Positions 51,890-63,750 of a DNA stretch of 64,000 bases are shown here, one piece after another. This stretch comes from Cristatella mucedo (Eukaryota; Bryozoa; Phylactolaemata; Cristatellidae). A program made the translations under genes and the position numbers. The stretch spans positions 10,016,001 to 10,080,000 of the forward strand of contig WPIO01000008.1 of the NCBI GenBank assembly GCA_009760855.2. Reading direction: 5' to 3'. The first letter of the stretch is position 1. Each line of letters starts with the position of its first letter. The notes below the pieces were generated by a model that ran no database searches, was not told the origin of the DNA, and saw nothing but the letters and a program-made list of their open reading frames with translations.

Positions 51890-54785
51890 CCGCAATCCAC
51901 TCTAATTATGCTAACATCGAACGGTCATTAGCGTTGCCGAGCTCCAATTACGCTGATATTGTAATACACGTTCGATTTTATCTGTCCAAAAAATTCCATA
52001 TCGCGTGCACACCCGGACTTACGAAAATGAGCTTTAACGCCGGACGCCTGTACCTCAGTCGACCGAAATCCATTCCAGTTCTCGTCAAATCCACCACAAA
52101 TCAGCTACGAACAGCTCCAGAAAGTTTGGAATATCGAACTAGGCTACGTGTAAAATGTACCTAGAAAATCTCAGGCGTTCTCACGAAGCCCACTGAAATA
52201 GCAGCAGTAGCCCAGGCCAATACCGCAATTCACTGCATTCCACCGTGCAACGAAAGAAATTCTTTCCGAAAATCTCCTTTTTCGATTACATATGACAGCA
52301 CACTCCCTACAATTTTCTCAGTCCGTTGCCATAGATTGCCGCGCATCGCCCTCGAACGTATGTTCGAGATTAGTTAAAAGGATGCGGTTGCACTTTTAAT
52401 ACAGCGTACTCTAATACACAAGAAAAATTTGATCTTCTCCCGCTATGTGGTAAGATAATTACAAATTCAAACAGCCGATTTCCAGAAAATTGGAAACAAA
52501 TTGAGGTAGATGCTGGCTTATTGCCGTCGATTGACGTGCATTGCCCTCGATTGTGCCTTTGTCGATTGTCTAAAAGGATGTGGCTGCACCTTTAATGCAG
52601 TATAGTGCAATACGCAAGAAAAGTTGGAGCTTCTCTCAGCAACTGTCGGTCCATTTGTAACGGACCGCTATGGATTGGCGTATTTTCCCGGGCCATCGCC
52701 GTCGATCACCATGCATTGCTGTCGATTTCGAACAACAGGTGAAAACTATGCGAGCACAGGTACATGTTACGTGGAATAAGAGTTGCAATTTATTGCAGCC
52801 AATCTTGTCAATTATTCACGGATTGACCCATCGGCCCCTACCATTCCTGCGGATTGTAATGCATCGCTGACAGTTAACGAGTAAAGTATCTTGAAAATGC
52901 CACGGTTTTACCTTGGACGCAGCGGAATGTTATATATAATGACTATTGGGGCTTCGAGCGGCCAATTTCTCGTCTATTTGTCGCGATATGGGGTATTGGC
53001 CCGGATCATTGCTGCCGACTGCCATTCATTGTACGCGATTGTACGTGCACGTTTGGTTGAAAGGATGTGGTTGGACTTTAAGCACAGTTCGCTGTGGCAG
53101 GTAAGATATATTTGATCTTGGCCCAGTCACTTTTCAGCGATTTTTGATGATCATAATGGATTGTCGTATTTGCCAGGGTCATTGCCGTTGATTGCCATGC
53201 ATTAACAAAGATTAAACGGTCAGAGCTGGTCGAAAGTATGTGCCGCTAGTGAGGTGTTACGTGGAATGGGAATTGGAGCTTGCTGCAGCCGATTTCTCAT
53301 CAATTTGGTTTTGGTATTGGTCCCTGCCATTGCTGTCGATTGCCGTGCATTGTTGACAACTAACTTGCAAAATAGCTTGAAAGTCCTACGATTTCACTTT
53401 TAGCATAAAGAAATAGGAAATGCGATGACAGGTGGCACTTCGTGCAGCCAATTTGTGGTCAACTTGCCACGGATTGTAGTGGATTGCTGCTACTAGCCGA
53501 ACCGTTGCTCCAGATTGCCATGCATTGGCCAATATTGTACTAGTGCAATTGCTTAAAATGATGAGGTTGACTTTAATCAGTGTGCTTTGCGACATAAATT
53601 TAAAATCGGAGGATTGCGAATCCAACTTCAGGGCATTCTGTGTCAGATGGCTGTAGATTACCGTATTGGCCCGGGCCATTGCAGTTGATTGCCGTGCATT
53701 GCTCCCGAATGATCGAGGCAATTGTAGTGAAGATGTGCGGTTACCCAATAACCAAAAATTGGAGCAACATGCAATCACTATTAGAGCTACAAGTGTACAT
53801 ATTCTGGTCGTTTTTCGGCGGGTTTCGGTAGATTGACGAACTGGCCCGGGCAGTTGCAGTCGATTGCAGTGCATTGAGGTAGAATGTGTAGTTCGTATGT
53901 ACGTGTGTATGCATGTATTGTATGCCGGTTCCTTTGATGAGCCTGTGATGTGGCCTGGACACAGGCCGGTAACCCGCTGGTGGCCAGATGGTGGATTCAC
54001 CATCAGGGTCGGCAGGTGCACTGCTGTGGTCCGCCTTTGATGTGGCACGAACCAGCCGGTGGCCAGATGGTGGATTCACAATCAGGGTCGGGCGGTGCAC
54101 AGTTGTGGTCAATGAGTCATCGGAGTCGACCAGGGGAAGAGGGGTAGAGAGGAAGTTAGTTCGCGGCGGAGCAGTTGGGGCTCACTAGCTGGGAGTAATG
54201 CTACTGGTGGATAAACGATTTAAGAACTTTAGAATGGTCGAGAAAATTACAGGGAAGTTAAGCGAGTACACAGTAACCGAAGACCAGAACAGCGTGCAAT
54301 CGTAATTAGAGCGTTTAGTGTGCGCGTTATGGTCGCTGTGCTGCGGATTACAGTGGATTTCGGCGGATTGAGGTGGATTTCGGTAAAGAACCGGGTCATT
54401 GCAGTCGATTGCAATTCATTGCATGAGAATGTCTGTGCACAATGGAGCGAAATTTTGTGAATGCACTTCTAACTGTGTCTAGTCCTATAAGCAATGTCAA
54501 TTAGATCTTTGCGATGGCGATTTGAGGATGACTGGTAGTAACATAGAGTGGATTGCCGTAGTTTCCCAGGTCATTTCAGGCGATTGCCGCCTATTGCCAC
54601 AGTGCGAGGATGCACAATTTATTTTATTTTACATGGTTGTGCACACAATACGGTGAACTTTAGTATGCAATAAAAACTGGAGCTCGGCAAAATCTATTTC
54701 GATTTCTATGTGGTGGGGGATTCAGTGAATTGAAGTGGATTGTTGTATGGGCCCGGGCAACTGCAGTCGATTGCAGCAAATTGCA
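51890..54785. repeat. Divergent satellite array, period about 175 bp
   Basis: Motifs of the type GGGCCATTGCAGTTGATTGC followed by (C/A)GTGCATTG recur at about 52330, 52525, 52690, 53010, 53180, 53335, 53505, 53680, 53850, 54400, 54575 and 54755, mostly 155-200 bp apart. Between them lie shared pieces such as TTGCACTTTTAATACAG, AAAATTGGAGC and TGGATTGCGGTAGATT. Units are strongly diverged. A segment at about 53885-54185 does not fit; it contains a GATGTGG(C)-linked direct repeat (GGTGGCCAGATGGTGGATTC at 53980 and 54059). The LINE-A copy at 54790 was inserted at the right edge. Confidence 0.75.
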
Positions 54786-54789
54786 CGAA

Positions 54790-55808
54790 AACGGCCGTGG
54801 CATTGATGACATCCGCACATGGATGGCAGCAAATTTTCTAAAACTAAACGATGACAAAACTAACTTACTAGTTATGGGCAAGCCCAGTGTGATTCAGAGA
54901 TTGGAAAGGCTGACTCTCAAAATTGGCTCTACCAGCATATCTCCTGTCGAATCAGCTCGAAATCTAGTTGTCATATTCCAAAGCGACCTCTCGTTAGACG
55001 ACCATATCAGCTCCACAGTCAAATCTGCCTATTTTCAGCTTCATAATATTGCTAAAATTCGGGCCTGTCTAGATAAGGATACCACGTCCAAGTTGGTCCA
55101 TGCATTCGTGACATCTCGTCTCGACTTCTGCAACTCAGTGCTCACTGGCCTACCAGCATGTGCGATCAGGCGATTGCAGCTGGTGCAAAACTCTGCAGCT
55201 AGGCTTGTCTTTCGTGAGCGTCGCAGTTGCCACATTACTCCACTTAACGCCGACCTGCACTGGCTACCAGTCAAGCAACGGATTGACTTCAAGGTTTTGT
55301 CGCTCACTTTTAGGTCCCTTCATCCTATGGCTCCAGCCTATCTCTCCGACATACTACCCCATCAGGCCAAGCATCGTACCACCTGCTTTTCGGAATCCAA
55401 CAGTCTAGAAATACTTCGTACAAACCTCAAATCCTTTGGAGACCGTGCATTTAGTTCGTATGCTCCCAAAGCCTGGAACTCCCTCCCGACCTGCGTCAGA
55501 ACATCCCCTGACCTGACCACATTTAAAAGGAACTTAAAAACACCTATTTAGGACAGCATTTAGTGGGTCCCCGTGATTCGTCCTTGATGTGCTTATGCGT
55601 GCTGACACTGTGCATGCTGCCACTAACCACATTTGCATGCTGACCCTGTGCATGTCACCTCTAACCACGTTATTCATTTTGTTTGTTTTTCAAGCATGAT
55701 TTTACTTACCATTCAATTGCATTTCCCTTTGCAAGAAATGTAAAGCGCCTAGAAAGAGATTAAGTTCTCTGAGGGCGCTTTATCAAGTGCATTATTATTA
55801 TTATTATT
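54790..55808 (+). mobile_element. LINE-A 3' half, best-preserved RT C-terminus
   Basis: An uninterrupted frame to 55551 covers the RT thumb and C-terminal region: IRTWMAANFLKLNDDKTNLL, VTSRLDFCNSVLTGLPACAI, ITPLNADLHWLPVKQRIDFK and FSSYAPKAWNSLPTC, ending in TFKRNLKTPI. A UTR of about 250 bp follows, with AAAGCGCCTAGAAAGAGATT and GAGGGCGCTTTATCAAGTGC, then an ATT tail. The intact frame suggests this is one of the youngest copies. The upstream part of the frame (54730-54800) is satellite, not LINE. Confidence 0.92.
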
Positions 55809-56114
55809 AAGTGGGGGTGTGCACAGCGACAATAAGTTTTTTTGGACAGACAAAATCAAACCTGTACTAAAGAATCGGCGAAAAATGTGAGCTCGGTAAT
55901 GCTAATTTCTGATCGACGTTAGCCTAATTAGAGCGGATTGCGGTAGATTTCGATGGATTTCGGTCATTCGTCGAACCCCAAACGACGGTACGGCGCACCT
56001 GGACCGCCAAAGAGCTTGAGCTTCTATTCACAGAAGCGGCAGAAAAGCCTTAGCAGCTTTAACCACAGCTTTCAGCAGGCAATAAAGGATTATCAGCTAC
56101 CGAACTCCATCACC

Positions 56115-56692
56115 GATCGCCGACCTGCACTGGCTCCCAATCAAGCAACGGATTGACTTCAAGGTTTTGTCGCTCACTTTTAGGTCACTTCATTCTTTGG
56201 CTCCAGCTTATCTCTCAGATCTACTCCCCCACCAGGCCAAGCACCGTACCACCCGCTTTTCGGAATCCAACAGTCTAGAAATACCTCGTACAAACCTTAA
56301 ATTCTTCGGAGACCGTGCATTTAGTTCGTATGCTCCCAAAGCCTGGAACTCCCTCCCGACCTGTGTCAGAGCATCCCCTGACCTGACCACATTTAAAAGG
56401 AACTTAAATCACACCTATTTAGGACAGCATTTAGTGGGTCCCTTTGATTCGTCCTTGATGTGCTTATACGAGCTGGCACTGTGCATGCTGTCACTAACCA
56501 CATTTGCATGCTGACCATATGCATGTCACCCCTAGCCATGTTATTCATGTTGTTTGTTCATCAAGCATGATATTACTCACCATTCAATTGCATTTCCCTT
56601 TGCAGCAAATGTAAAGCGCCTAGAAAGAGATTGAGTTCTCTGAGGGCGCTTTATTAAGTGCATTATCATTATATTATTATTATTATCACCCA
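56115..56692 (+). mobile_element. LINE-A 3' fragment absent from copy 1
   Basis: It starts at GATCGCCGACCTGCACTGGC and is open through SLHSLAPAYLSDLLPHQAKH and AFSSYAPKAWNSLPTC, with a complete 3' end and tail. In copy 1 the flanks CTCCATCACC and GAATTGGGTCGTGAA are continuous (about 7212-7230). It is nearly as well preserved as the 54790 copy. Confidence 0.92.
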
Positions 56693-56743
56693 ACTTGGGT
56701 CGCGAAATGCCAGCAGTTTGCTCTTCGGGTAAAGACCTAGGGG

Positions 56744-56832
56744 CATAATAATAATAATAATAATAATATTGCACTTGATAAAGCGCCCTCAGAGAACTTA
56801 ATCTCTTTCTAGGCGCTTTACATTTGCTGCAA
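56744..56832 (-). mobile_element. LINE-A 3' stub, minus strand, absent from copy 1
   Basis: An AAT tail followed by TTGCACTTGATAAAGCGCCC, TCAGAGAACTTAATCTCTTT and CTAGGCGCTTTACATTTGCT. Copy 1 has GGGGCACCACTTTATTGGC at the corresponding place. Confidence 0.85.
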
Positions 56833-56904
56833 AGTGATACACAATCACTGTAGACGTAGCTAGATGCATTTTGGGTAATCCATTAGCGCCCAGCCTCTTT
56901 GGGA

Positions 56905-57085
56905 ATGAGTTTTTTACTAGCTGATTTAGTAGCCTCTTTTTTAATAGCGTCTGAAAAATCTTTACCGCTATCACGGCTGCTTGCAGTGGCAATATAGGAT
57001 CACCCTTTGCAAGATTCGAACCCACGACCTCGGTAGCGAGGTCGTAGAAAGTAACCGCCTTACCTAGTGCACCATCACGGCTAAC
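56905..57085 (-). mobile_element. tRNA-derived SINE, minus strand, absent from copy 1
   Basis: On the minus strand, GCCGTGATGGTGCACTAGGT, AAGGCGGTTACTTTCTACGA and GAGGTCGTGGGTTCGAATCT give a tRNA-like head with an A box (TGGTGCACTAGG) and a canonical B box (GGTTCGAATC). The body CGGTAAAGATTTTTCAGACG and CTACTAAATCAGCTAG is shared with 44270-44520. The head is well kept, so the insertion looks fairly young. Confidence 0.8.
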
Positions 57086-57500
57086 CGAATACCGCGGCTC
57101 GCCTGTGGAGCACGATTAGATCTAGATTGATGGAAAGCAAGTATTTGTGCATACCTAATCATGTAATATTGCAAAGATTCGTGACACCAGTTGTGTTGTT
57201 CTTCCGACTGCTGGTCAGAAACTGTGAAATGGTTGTATCTTGCAGACGCACTGCAGATGTCAGAAATTCAGACAAAAATCCAGTCACTTGAAAACAGCAT
57301 CATAAGCAAAAATGATGTGTGCTATGTTTCCTACCAACATATCTTTCCTGTAACTACTACTGCTGGATTTGTTTTCTGGGTGATATCTTTGCTACTGCTT
57401 CTGCTGCTGTAATGCACAACCACAGCATTGTCCCACTTTTTTTTAAAACTGATCCTAGCTCTCGGTCATATTAGTGATCTGGTTTGTAGACTTGTTAACA

Positions 57501-57792
57501 TGTGGTTTCGTTTATTCGTATCCCAGTCTACGACGGTGACAGCGCCTAAATGTGTAATCGGCCAATACTAGGCTGGGTTGCCATCCCAACCACCGACTAG
57601 CCAATCGGAGCGCAGTTATGCGTTAGCAACAACGCTAGCGAATCAGAGCACAGCGTTTCGGTACGGCAGCCGAGAGAAGCAGGCAAACGTCTGCGGGCGG
57701 ACAGTGGCGCTTCCGCCGGCTCGGTCGAATAAACTGGTGGTGTTGCTCGTCGGCTGGTGTTTTGTGCAGTGCGCGACGGCAACCAAACTACA
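57501..57792. mobile_element. Probable solo LTR, 292 bp, absent from copy 1
   Basis: The segment begins TGTGGTTTCGTT and ends AACCAAACTACA; these ends are imperfect inverted repeats (10 of 12) of the TG...CA type. A GAATAAAC poly(A)-type signal lies near 57728 and CCAAT boxes lie in the first half, consistent with LTR parts. Flanks AACA and AGCA could be a short, slightly diverged target duplication. Copy 1 is uninterrupted here (TAGACTTGATAGCAATATAA near 7734-7753), so the insertion came after the duplication. No internal coding region is present. Confidence 0.5.
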
Positions 57793-58635
57793 AGCAATAC
57801 AAGAGAAGGTTCTGTCCTCAGCATACAACTTTACATATCTCAGATTGTGTATGTGACCTTAACTGCCACACATTTGAACTCCGAGTGGACTTAATCTGTC
57901 TCCTAGGTTGCCTTTACCAATAAGATAGACTTATTCTTGGGTAGTTTCGCTGTGCATCTTAAAGGGAAAAACAATTCGTCTTGTTCACTTAGATCCGATA
58001 TTGATCGTCATATCCATGCTCATCCATCTAGTTACGTGCTCTGCATTGTGCGGCTGTGTAGGGATATTGACGAGCAGAAGCCTAGCCCTATGTGCTGGCT
58101 GGCTTTTTGCTGATGCGTGTAAATGCACTTGACTATATCCAATTGTGGTGTAGACTATCCATACACCTTTATCGATATCCAATTGTGTAGTCTCACTAGT
58201 CTAAGGATAAGGGTGTAGTTTCTCAGTTTCTGGGTTCTCTTGATTCTTATATTACTGTACTCGGTTGTACACCTCTCTATCTCTGCTCCTATCCATATCC
58301 TTACCTATATATCTCTCTCTTCTCTCACTACCCTTCAGCTCTAACTCTGCCTTCAAGCACTCTCTTTCTCTTGCCCTACTACCTCATCACCTCCTCCTCC
58401 TCCTCTCTCTTTCTCTGTCTGTCTCTTTCTGTCTTTGTCTCTCTGTCACTCATTCTCTCCCTCTGCGTACTCTGTACGCCTGCTTGTTATCAAAGTTTCT
58501 GTTTACTTTCAACCTAATCTGTGGGTATTTGCCCAAGGCAGAGGTACTTTACCCGATCATGATTTCAAAACCTGCAATCCTAAATTTCTTACTGTAAGCT
58601 GAAGTGAAAGCCACTATATGACATTTCTTGCATTC

Positions 58636-58639
<4 letters not shown>

Positions 58640-58712
<73 letters not shown>
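58640..58712 (+). repeat. CT microsatellite, about 36 units
   Basis: It lies between a diverged block (58260-58630) and a nearly identical block (58720 onwards), both of which match the same part of copy 1. Confidence 0.95.
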
Positions 58713-58714
<2 letters not shown>

Positions 58715-61156
58715 TCTCAGTCTCTCTCTCTCTCATTCTCTACTTCATTCTCTCTGTGACTCCCTGCCACTTTTTCTCTGCATGCCTACCTGTTACCTAT
58801 ATCTCCGTTTACTTTCTGCCTCTTCCCTGGGTCTTAGCCGAAGGCAGAGGAACTTCTCGCGATCGGGATTTTGAGTCCTGCAATCCTATATTGCTTACTT
58901 TAAGCAGAAGTGTTAGCTGCCATGAAATTCCCGGCACTCAGCTTCTCTCTCCTCTCAGCCTCTCTGTTCCTGCTCTCTACCCCCTCTCTTCTATCTCTCA
59001 ACCTGTCTCCCTGTAAATGTGTAAATAAATTCTCTACCCTACAATGAATCATATTGTCCAAAGTAGTTTTTAAATAGCTGAATCAAGTTGACACCAAGCT
59101 GATTTGTGCCAGCTGACTTCTTGACGTTTGATGCAAAATTCTCTCAACAGTTTTTTTTTTTTATGCACCAATGGGATGAATGGAACAGGTTTATTCTTGA
59201 TTTAGCTCTATAGCTCTCACTGCTGCATGTCGTGGTAGTGATCGGCCTCACATGCTCAGTCTGTACCCTGGCACATCACTCCGTTGCATCGGCGAGTTAC
59301 TTGGTCGGTTGCCTGAAAATTTGCCAGCACTGTTCCATCTTCTCACTTGGTTGCTACCTGGATGTTGCAGAAGCTCTCGGTTCTCGCAAGCCAGCTGAGT
59401 AACAGTGAAAATGAGCTCGAGCTCTTGCGAAGTCGAAGTGCACAGCTCGAGCAGAATGTCGGCTCCTTGGAAGATAACCTTCAGCAAGGTGCGGCTCGTG
59501 TCTTAATCAGAATCTCTCTGCCACTGTCCTCCCTTCTTTTACTACCTCTCTCTCTATCTGTTCCACTGTCTTGATTCATCTCTCTACACATGTCCGGCTT
59601 TTTTTGTCTGTTTATTTATCTGTCGTTCTCTCTCCTCTCTTTCTGATTCTTCCTCTCCCTCTCTCTCTCTATAATTTTCTCTCTCTCGGTCTCTGTCTTT
59701 GATTGCATAACTGTCCTAGTATCAATATTGGTATGTTTGTCCCTTAAATTACTGTGTTTTTTATTATTGCCATCGACATCGCTTCGTATTCGCAGTCGAC
59801 CTGGGAGCTCTGCTGAACAGTGATCTCTCTTCCTTTCAGCTGTGGAGCAAGCGAGGAGCGAGCAAGCCGACAGCTGGAACGGCAAGCTGCTCGCCTGCCA
59901 GCGGCAGCTGACAGACGCTCGTGCGCAGCTAGCCAAAGCCGGTGAGACGAGTTTGCTGCCGTGGCTGCTGCCGAAGCTGCTGACGTCTGCCTCCACCTCC
60001 GCTGCCCAGCTGCTGGCTACAATGCATGCTGCAGCTGATGCTTGACTACTTCAGCCCCAGCTTTTTGGCTGGGCACGTGACCCTTACTTGTTCATCGGTT
60101 AATCTCCCGGCTTATTCATGCTATAGAAGTATGGGCATCAAGAAAGGAACGTGAGCTCGGACGTGACCAGGCCCGACATCGGGACGAGGTGAGCGAACTT
60201 CGACGACGCTGTGCCGAGTCCACTGAGCGGTTGGAGGCAGAAAACAGGAGCCTGCAAGCCGAGCGGAACATGCTGATGGTGAGCACGTGACTGAGCAGCT
60301 GAAGGCAGCCGTAAGACAGCAGCCACATGCTCCGTTCTATGCCGATGCTGCCCCAGGTTGCTGCTTCGTGTGCAGTACTCAGGATACTCGGATATCCGGT
60401 ACCCGGAGCTTGCTTTGTATGCATATTTGTTCATTAATCCGTGCTCCTGCGAGTGCACTGCAGCAAGTGAGCAGGTTACCAATCTCGTTTCTTGGTTACA
60501 AATCCGTTGCTATGGACATTTTTAGTTGTTATGGCCATCGCCGTCAAAGGTAGCCCGCCTTGAATTGCCAACTTTGCTGCATCAATACAGAAGTTTGGCC
60601 TTGGCTGCCACAGTTAAGTCAGTGATCACTGTCTCGCATGTAATGCATTTGGAAAACTCTCAGCCATCCGCAACTATTCCCACCCAGCATCAACCACCGG
60701 GCCTTCGGTGTCATGACCTTGTCACTTATGCATATGCGTTAATTCAACTTTGCCATGCTGCTCACTTTCGTTGCAGATGCCTCATAATTGTCAATTCGGT
60801 CGAGCTGTTGACCAAGGAACTGCTCGGACCCACCAAATCGTCGTCTCGGTCATCGTGCTCATTTTGGAATGACGAGAGTGATTGAGACAGAGAGTGCACC
60901 AAACATGACAGGTGGTGCACCAAAGATGACCCACGTACTTGCACGAGAATCCCATTCCATTGCTAGAGTGTGCGCAGTCACAAAAAAAAACATATAATCC
61001 ATTCTTATAGCGCCCTCGTAGAACGAATCTCTATCCAGTCTTTTCAGGCCCGAAGAGGAAACGTTTTCACTAAAGCGAGACCAGGTATAACCATTATTGC
61101 AGGTGGAATCATTATTGCAGAATGGTGTCATGCAGACCTAGCTAGCCCCGTTTATG

Positions 61157-61514
61157 TAATAATAATAATAATAATAATAATAATGCACTTGATAAAGCGC
61201 CCTCAAAGAACTCAATCTCTTTCTAGGTGCTTTACATTTGCTGCAAAGGGAAATGCAATTGAATGGTGAGTAATATCATGTTTGATAAACAACATGAATA
61301 AAATGGTTGGGGGTGACATGCACAGGGTCAGCATGCAAATGTGGTTAGTGGCAGCATGCACAGTGTCAGCACGCATAAGCACATGAAGGATGAATCACAG
61401 GGACCCACTAAATGCTGTCCTAAATAGGTGTGTTTTTAAGTTCTTTTTAAATGTGGTCAAGTCCGGGGATGTTCTGATGCAATTCGGGAGGGAGTTACAG
61501 GCTTTGGGAGCAGA
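61157..61514 (-). mobile_element. LINE-A 3' fragment, minus strand, absent from copy 1
   Basis: An AAT tail, the reversed terminus (GATAAAGCGCCCTCAAAGAA), the UTR and the end of the RT frame up to GTTACAGGCTTTGGGAGCA. In copy 1, GCAGACCTAGTCCCTTTATC is uninterrupted (13519-13538). Confidence 0.9.
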
Positions 61515-63149
61515 GCAGCTTATCAGTCGATTAAAAACTTGTGACTTGATGCTTTGAGCATGGAGTTGGTGTTGGTCGGTCGGTCTGGTGCTCTGTTCTT
61601 ATGCAGCTTGCAGCCTATCTCGACAATGGCCAGCATTGTACGACAATTTTGCCGTATTCGGTGGTCTAAGTTGCCACGTGAGCATTGCTCATATCAATTT
61701 CCATGAGATAGCACCCTTCTTATGTCCTTAGTAACTAGGATCGTGGCTGTTCATCGCGTTGACCCTGCCCAATGCCAGCCGTGCACTCAGGGGCAGTCTT
61801 GGGCTCTGGAAAAGGTGTTTGCTGCCACTCTCGTAAAGGGTGCGATTACCTCCCCCCCCACCAGCTACCCCCCATGATTACCCCTCATTACCCCAGTGTC
61901 AATCTTTGTGTGAAAGCCAGATTTGACTGCTGAATATTTAGCTGCGACCTAGTCTTTTAGCCTCATCGAAAAGAACTCGCCTGCCCACTCGGGTGAGAAC
62001 TGCTCTCCACAATTTGATTGCTCCCCTCTCTGATCTCCTGTAGACATGCTACCATACATTTAGGGTCCTAAAAAAAATCCTGCCAATGGGTACACTATCA
62101 TCCCTGTGGCTTCCGTGTGGACGTCTTCCAGATATGTGGCACTGCTAGTAGCCCTCCTTCACCAGTTTGTAACACAAATATGAAATATACTGCTCTGGTT
62201 ACAAATGTTGCATTATGTCTAAGCAAGAAAAGTTAGCTTCGCTAAAATTTCAAATTTTGACTAATGAGAACTCCAAGAATTAGTAGCAGCAGGGAAGTAC
62301 AACATCTGACTGACCTTTTCAGGGCTCAGTTTAGGCAGCTCCCTGATACTGCATTCTTTCTAAATAATGACTCGTTATTAGACAGAGCTCTTTTATATAT
62401 GCAACTAGGTCCTTGAAAAAAATTGTGTGCATTTTAGATATATTTTGGGTGCACGTTTATTTGTAGTCACATAAATATAGGCATTTATTTATTTAAACTA
62501 TATTCTCCTATTTTTGACTTATATAGTTGCTATACATTCGTAGTAGTACTAAGCACAGCATAAAGGCATAATAGACGTGACATCAATTTAAGTGACAGAC
62601 TTTAGCTGGGTCTATACCGGCGATCGTTTGGACTTAAGATTCCTAAGACCTTGAGTGCAAACTAGTGTCAAACCAGCCTTGTCTACACGTGGGACAGTTC
62701 GTAGTCGAGACTAGCCTCGTTGTCGGGCCGTGGCTTGTACAATCGCTCTCACTGGCAGCAAGAGCGATCTCGGACGTGTGTGAAGGTCGTAAGGTTTCTA
62801 ATTTGGCGGCACTGGAAATTGAGCAGATGCTATCTACGGGCACCTATCTGCTGCTGCATATATAGGCTTACATATGAGTCATTAAAATTGTTTGCCACCG
62901 ATCTTCCTGCAAACAGCTTCCCTTTAAGAATACATTCCTTTCTTCTGAACTCTTACACTCCCAACAGACTGGTATCCCCATGCAACCATCTATGAGAGCG
63001 GCATTCCACGTTGCTTGTTTGGATCTGTTCCTAATTGGTTAGTTACCTCCCAGGTGTCAGACCTACCGCCAAGAAGGAGACACGTCCGGCTAATTCTTCG
63101 AACCTGGCTCTTGAGACTCCTCGATCCATCGCATCAGCCACCAGTCCCC

Positions 63150-63750
63150 ACCTTTTACCAGTGAAGACTGATGACGTGACCTCAAAATCCGGGTGTCTCG
63201 AGTCCGAACGTTTGCCAGTGTTTACGCAGCCTCGCGGACAAACCTAGCTTATCTTAAAGTATTTATTTTCCTGCTGTGCTTGGAGCTGCTGCTCTTATTT
63301 TCCACTACTCGAAATATGCAGTGGTATTGCGCCGAGCTCCAATTTTTATTACACATTAAATCGCATTGTGTCGTGTGCACACCCACTATATATGCTCACT
63401 CTGGCAATTCGTGGTAATCGCCCGAAATGGCACTGGCAAATACCGCAATCCACTCTAATCCACTGCAAATCATCAAGTCGTCAACGTGTAGCTCTAATTT
63501 ATATTGCTTACATTCTCTACCCTTTACCTGACTGATGACGTGACCTTAAGATCCGGGTGTCACGAGGCCGAACGTTCGCCGGTGTTTACGCAGCTTTACG
63601 GAAAAACCTAGTTTATTATAGAGTAAAAATAAGTTATGAATCACATATAATTATTCAATCAAGACAGTAAACGCTTGCGTATTTCGCTAAATAGTTCTTT
63701 TCCTGCTGTGCGTAGAGCTGCTGCTGCTCCTAATTTTGTCTACTCGAAGT
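63150..63750 (+). repeat. Partial tandem repeat at the end of copy 2
   Basis: The stretch 63155-63320 (CTGATGACGTGACCTCAAAA, TCCGGGTGTCTCGAG, GTTTACGCAGC, CCTGCTGTGC) recurs in diverged form at 63522-63750, with about 60 extra bases in the second unit (63630-63690). Copy 1 has only the first unit (15238-15370). Beyond 63750 nothing is recognised up to the window end. Confidence 0.8.

Larger units (their letters stand above)
57246..60885 (+). pseudogene. Second, decayed copy of the coiled-coil gene
   Basis: Counterparts of exons 2-5 and 7 are at 57246-57316, 59371-59488, 59840-59941, 60127-60278 and 60777-60885. Exons 3-5 are almost identical to the first copy. Exon 1, with the start codon, has no counterpart, and exon 6 is missing with the deleted 10170-12680 block. 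The exon 2 donor is changed from GTGAGC to GTGTGC. The last exon has TAA after DAS in the original phase and a one-base deletion soon after (ATTGTCAATTCGG for ATTGCTCAACTCGG), and the acidic tail codons are altered. Exon 4 is followed in the intron by a GTGGCTGCTGCC insertion. It is read as an unprocessed pseudogene; an unknown upstream promoter could still transcribe it. Confidence 0.85.
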
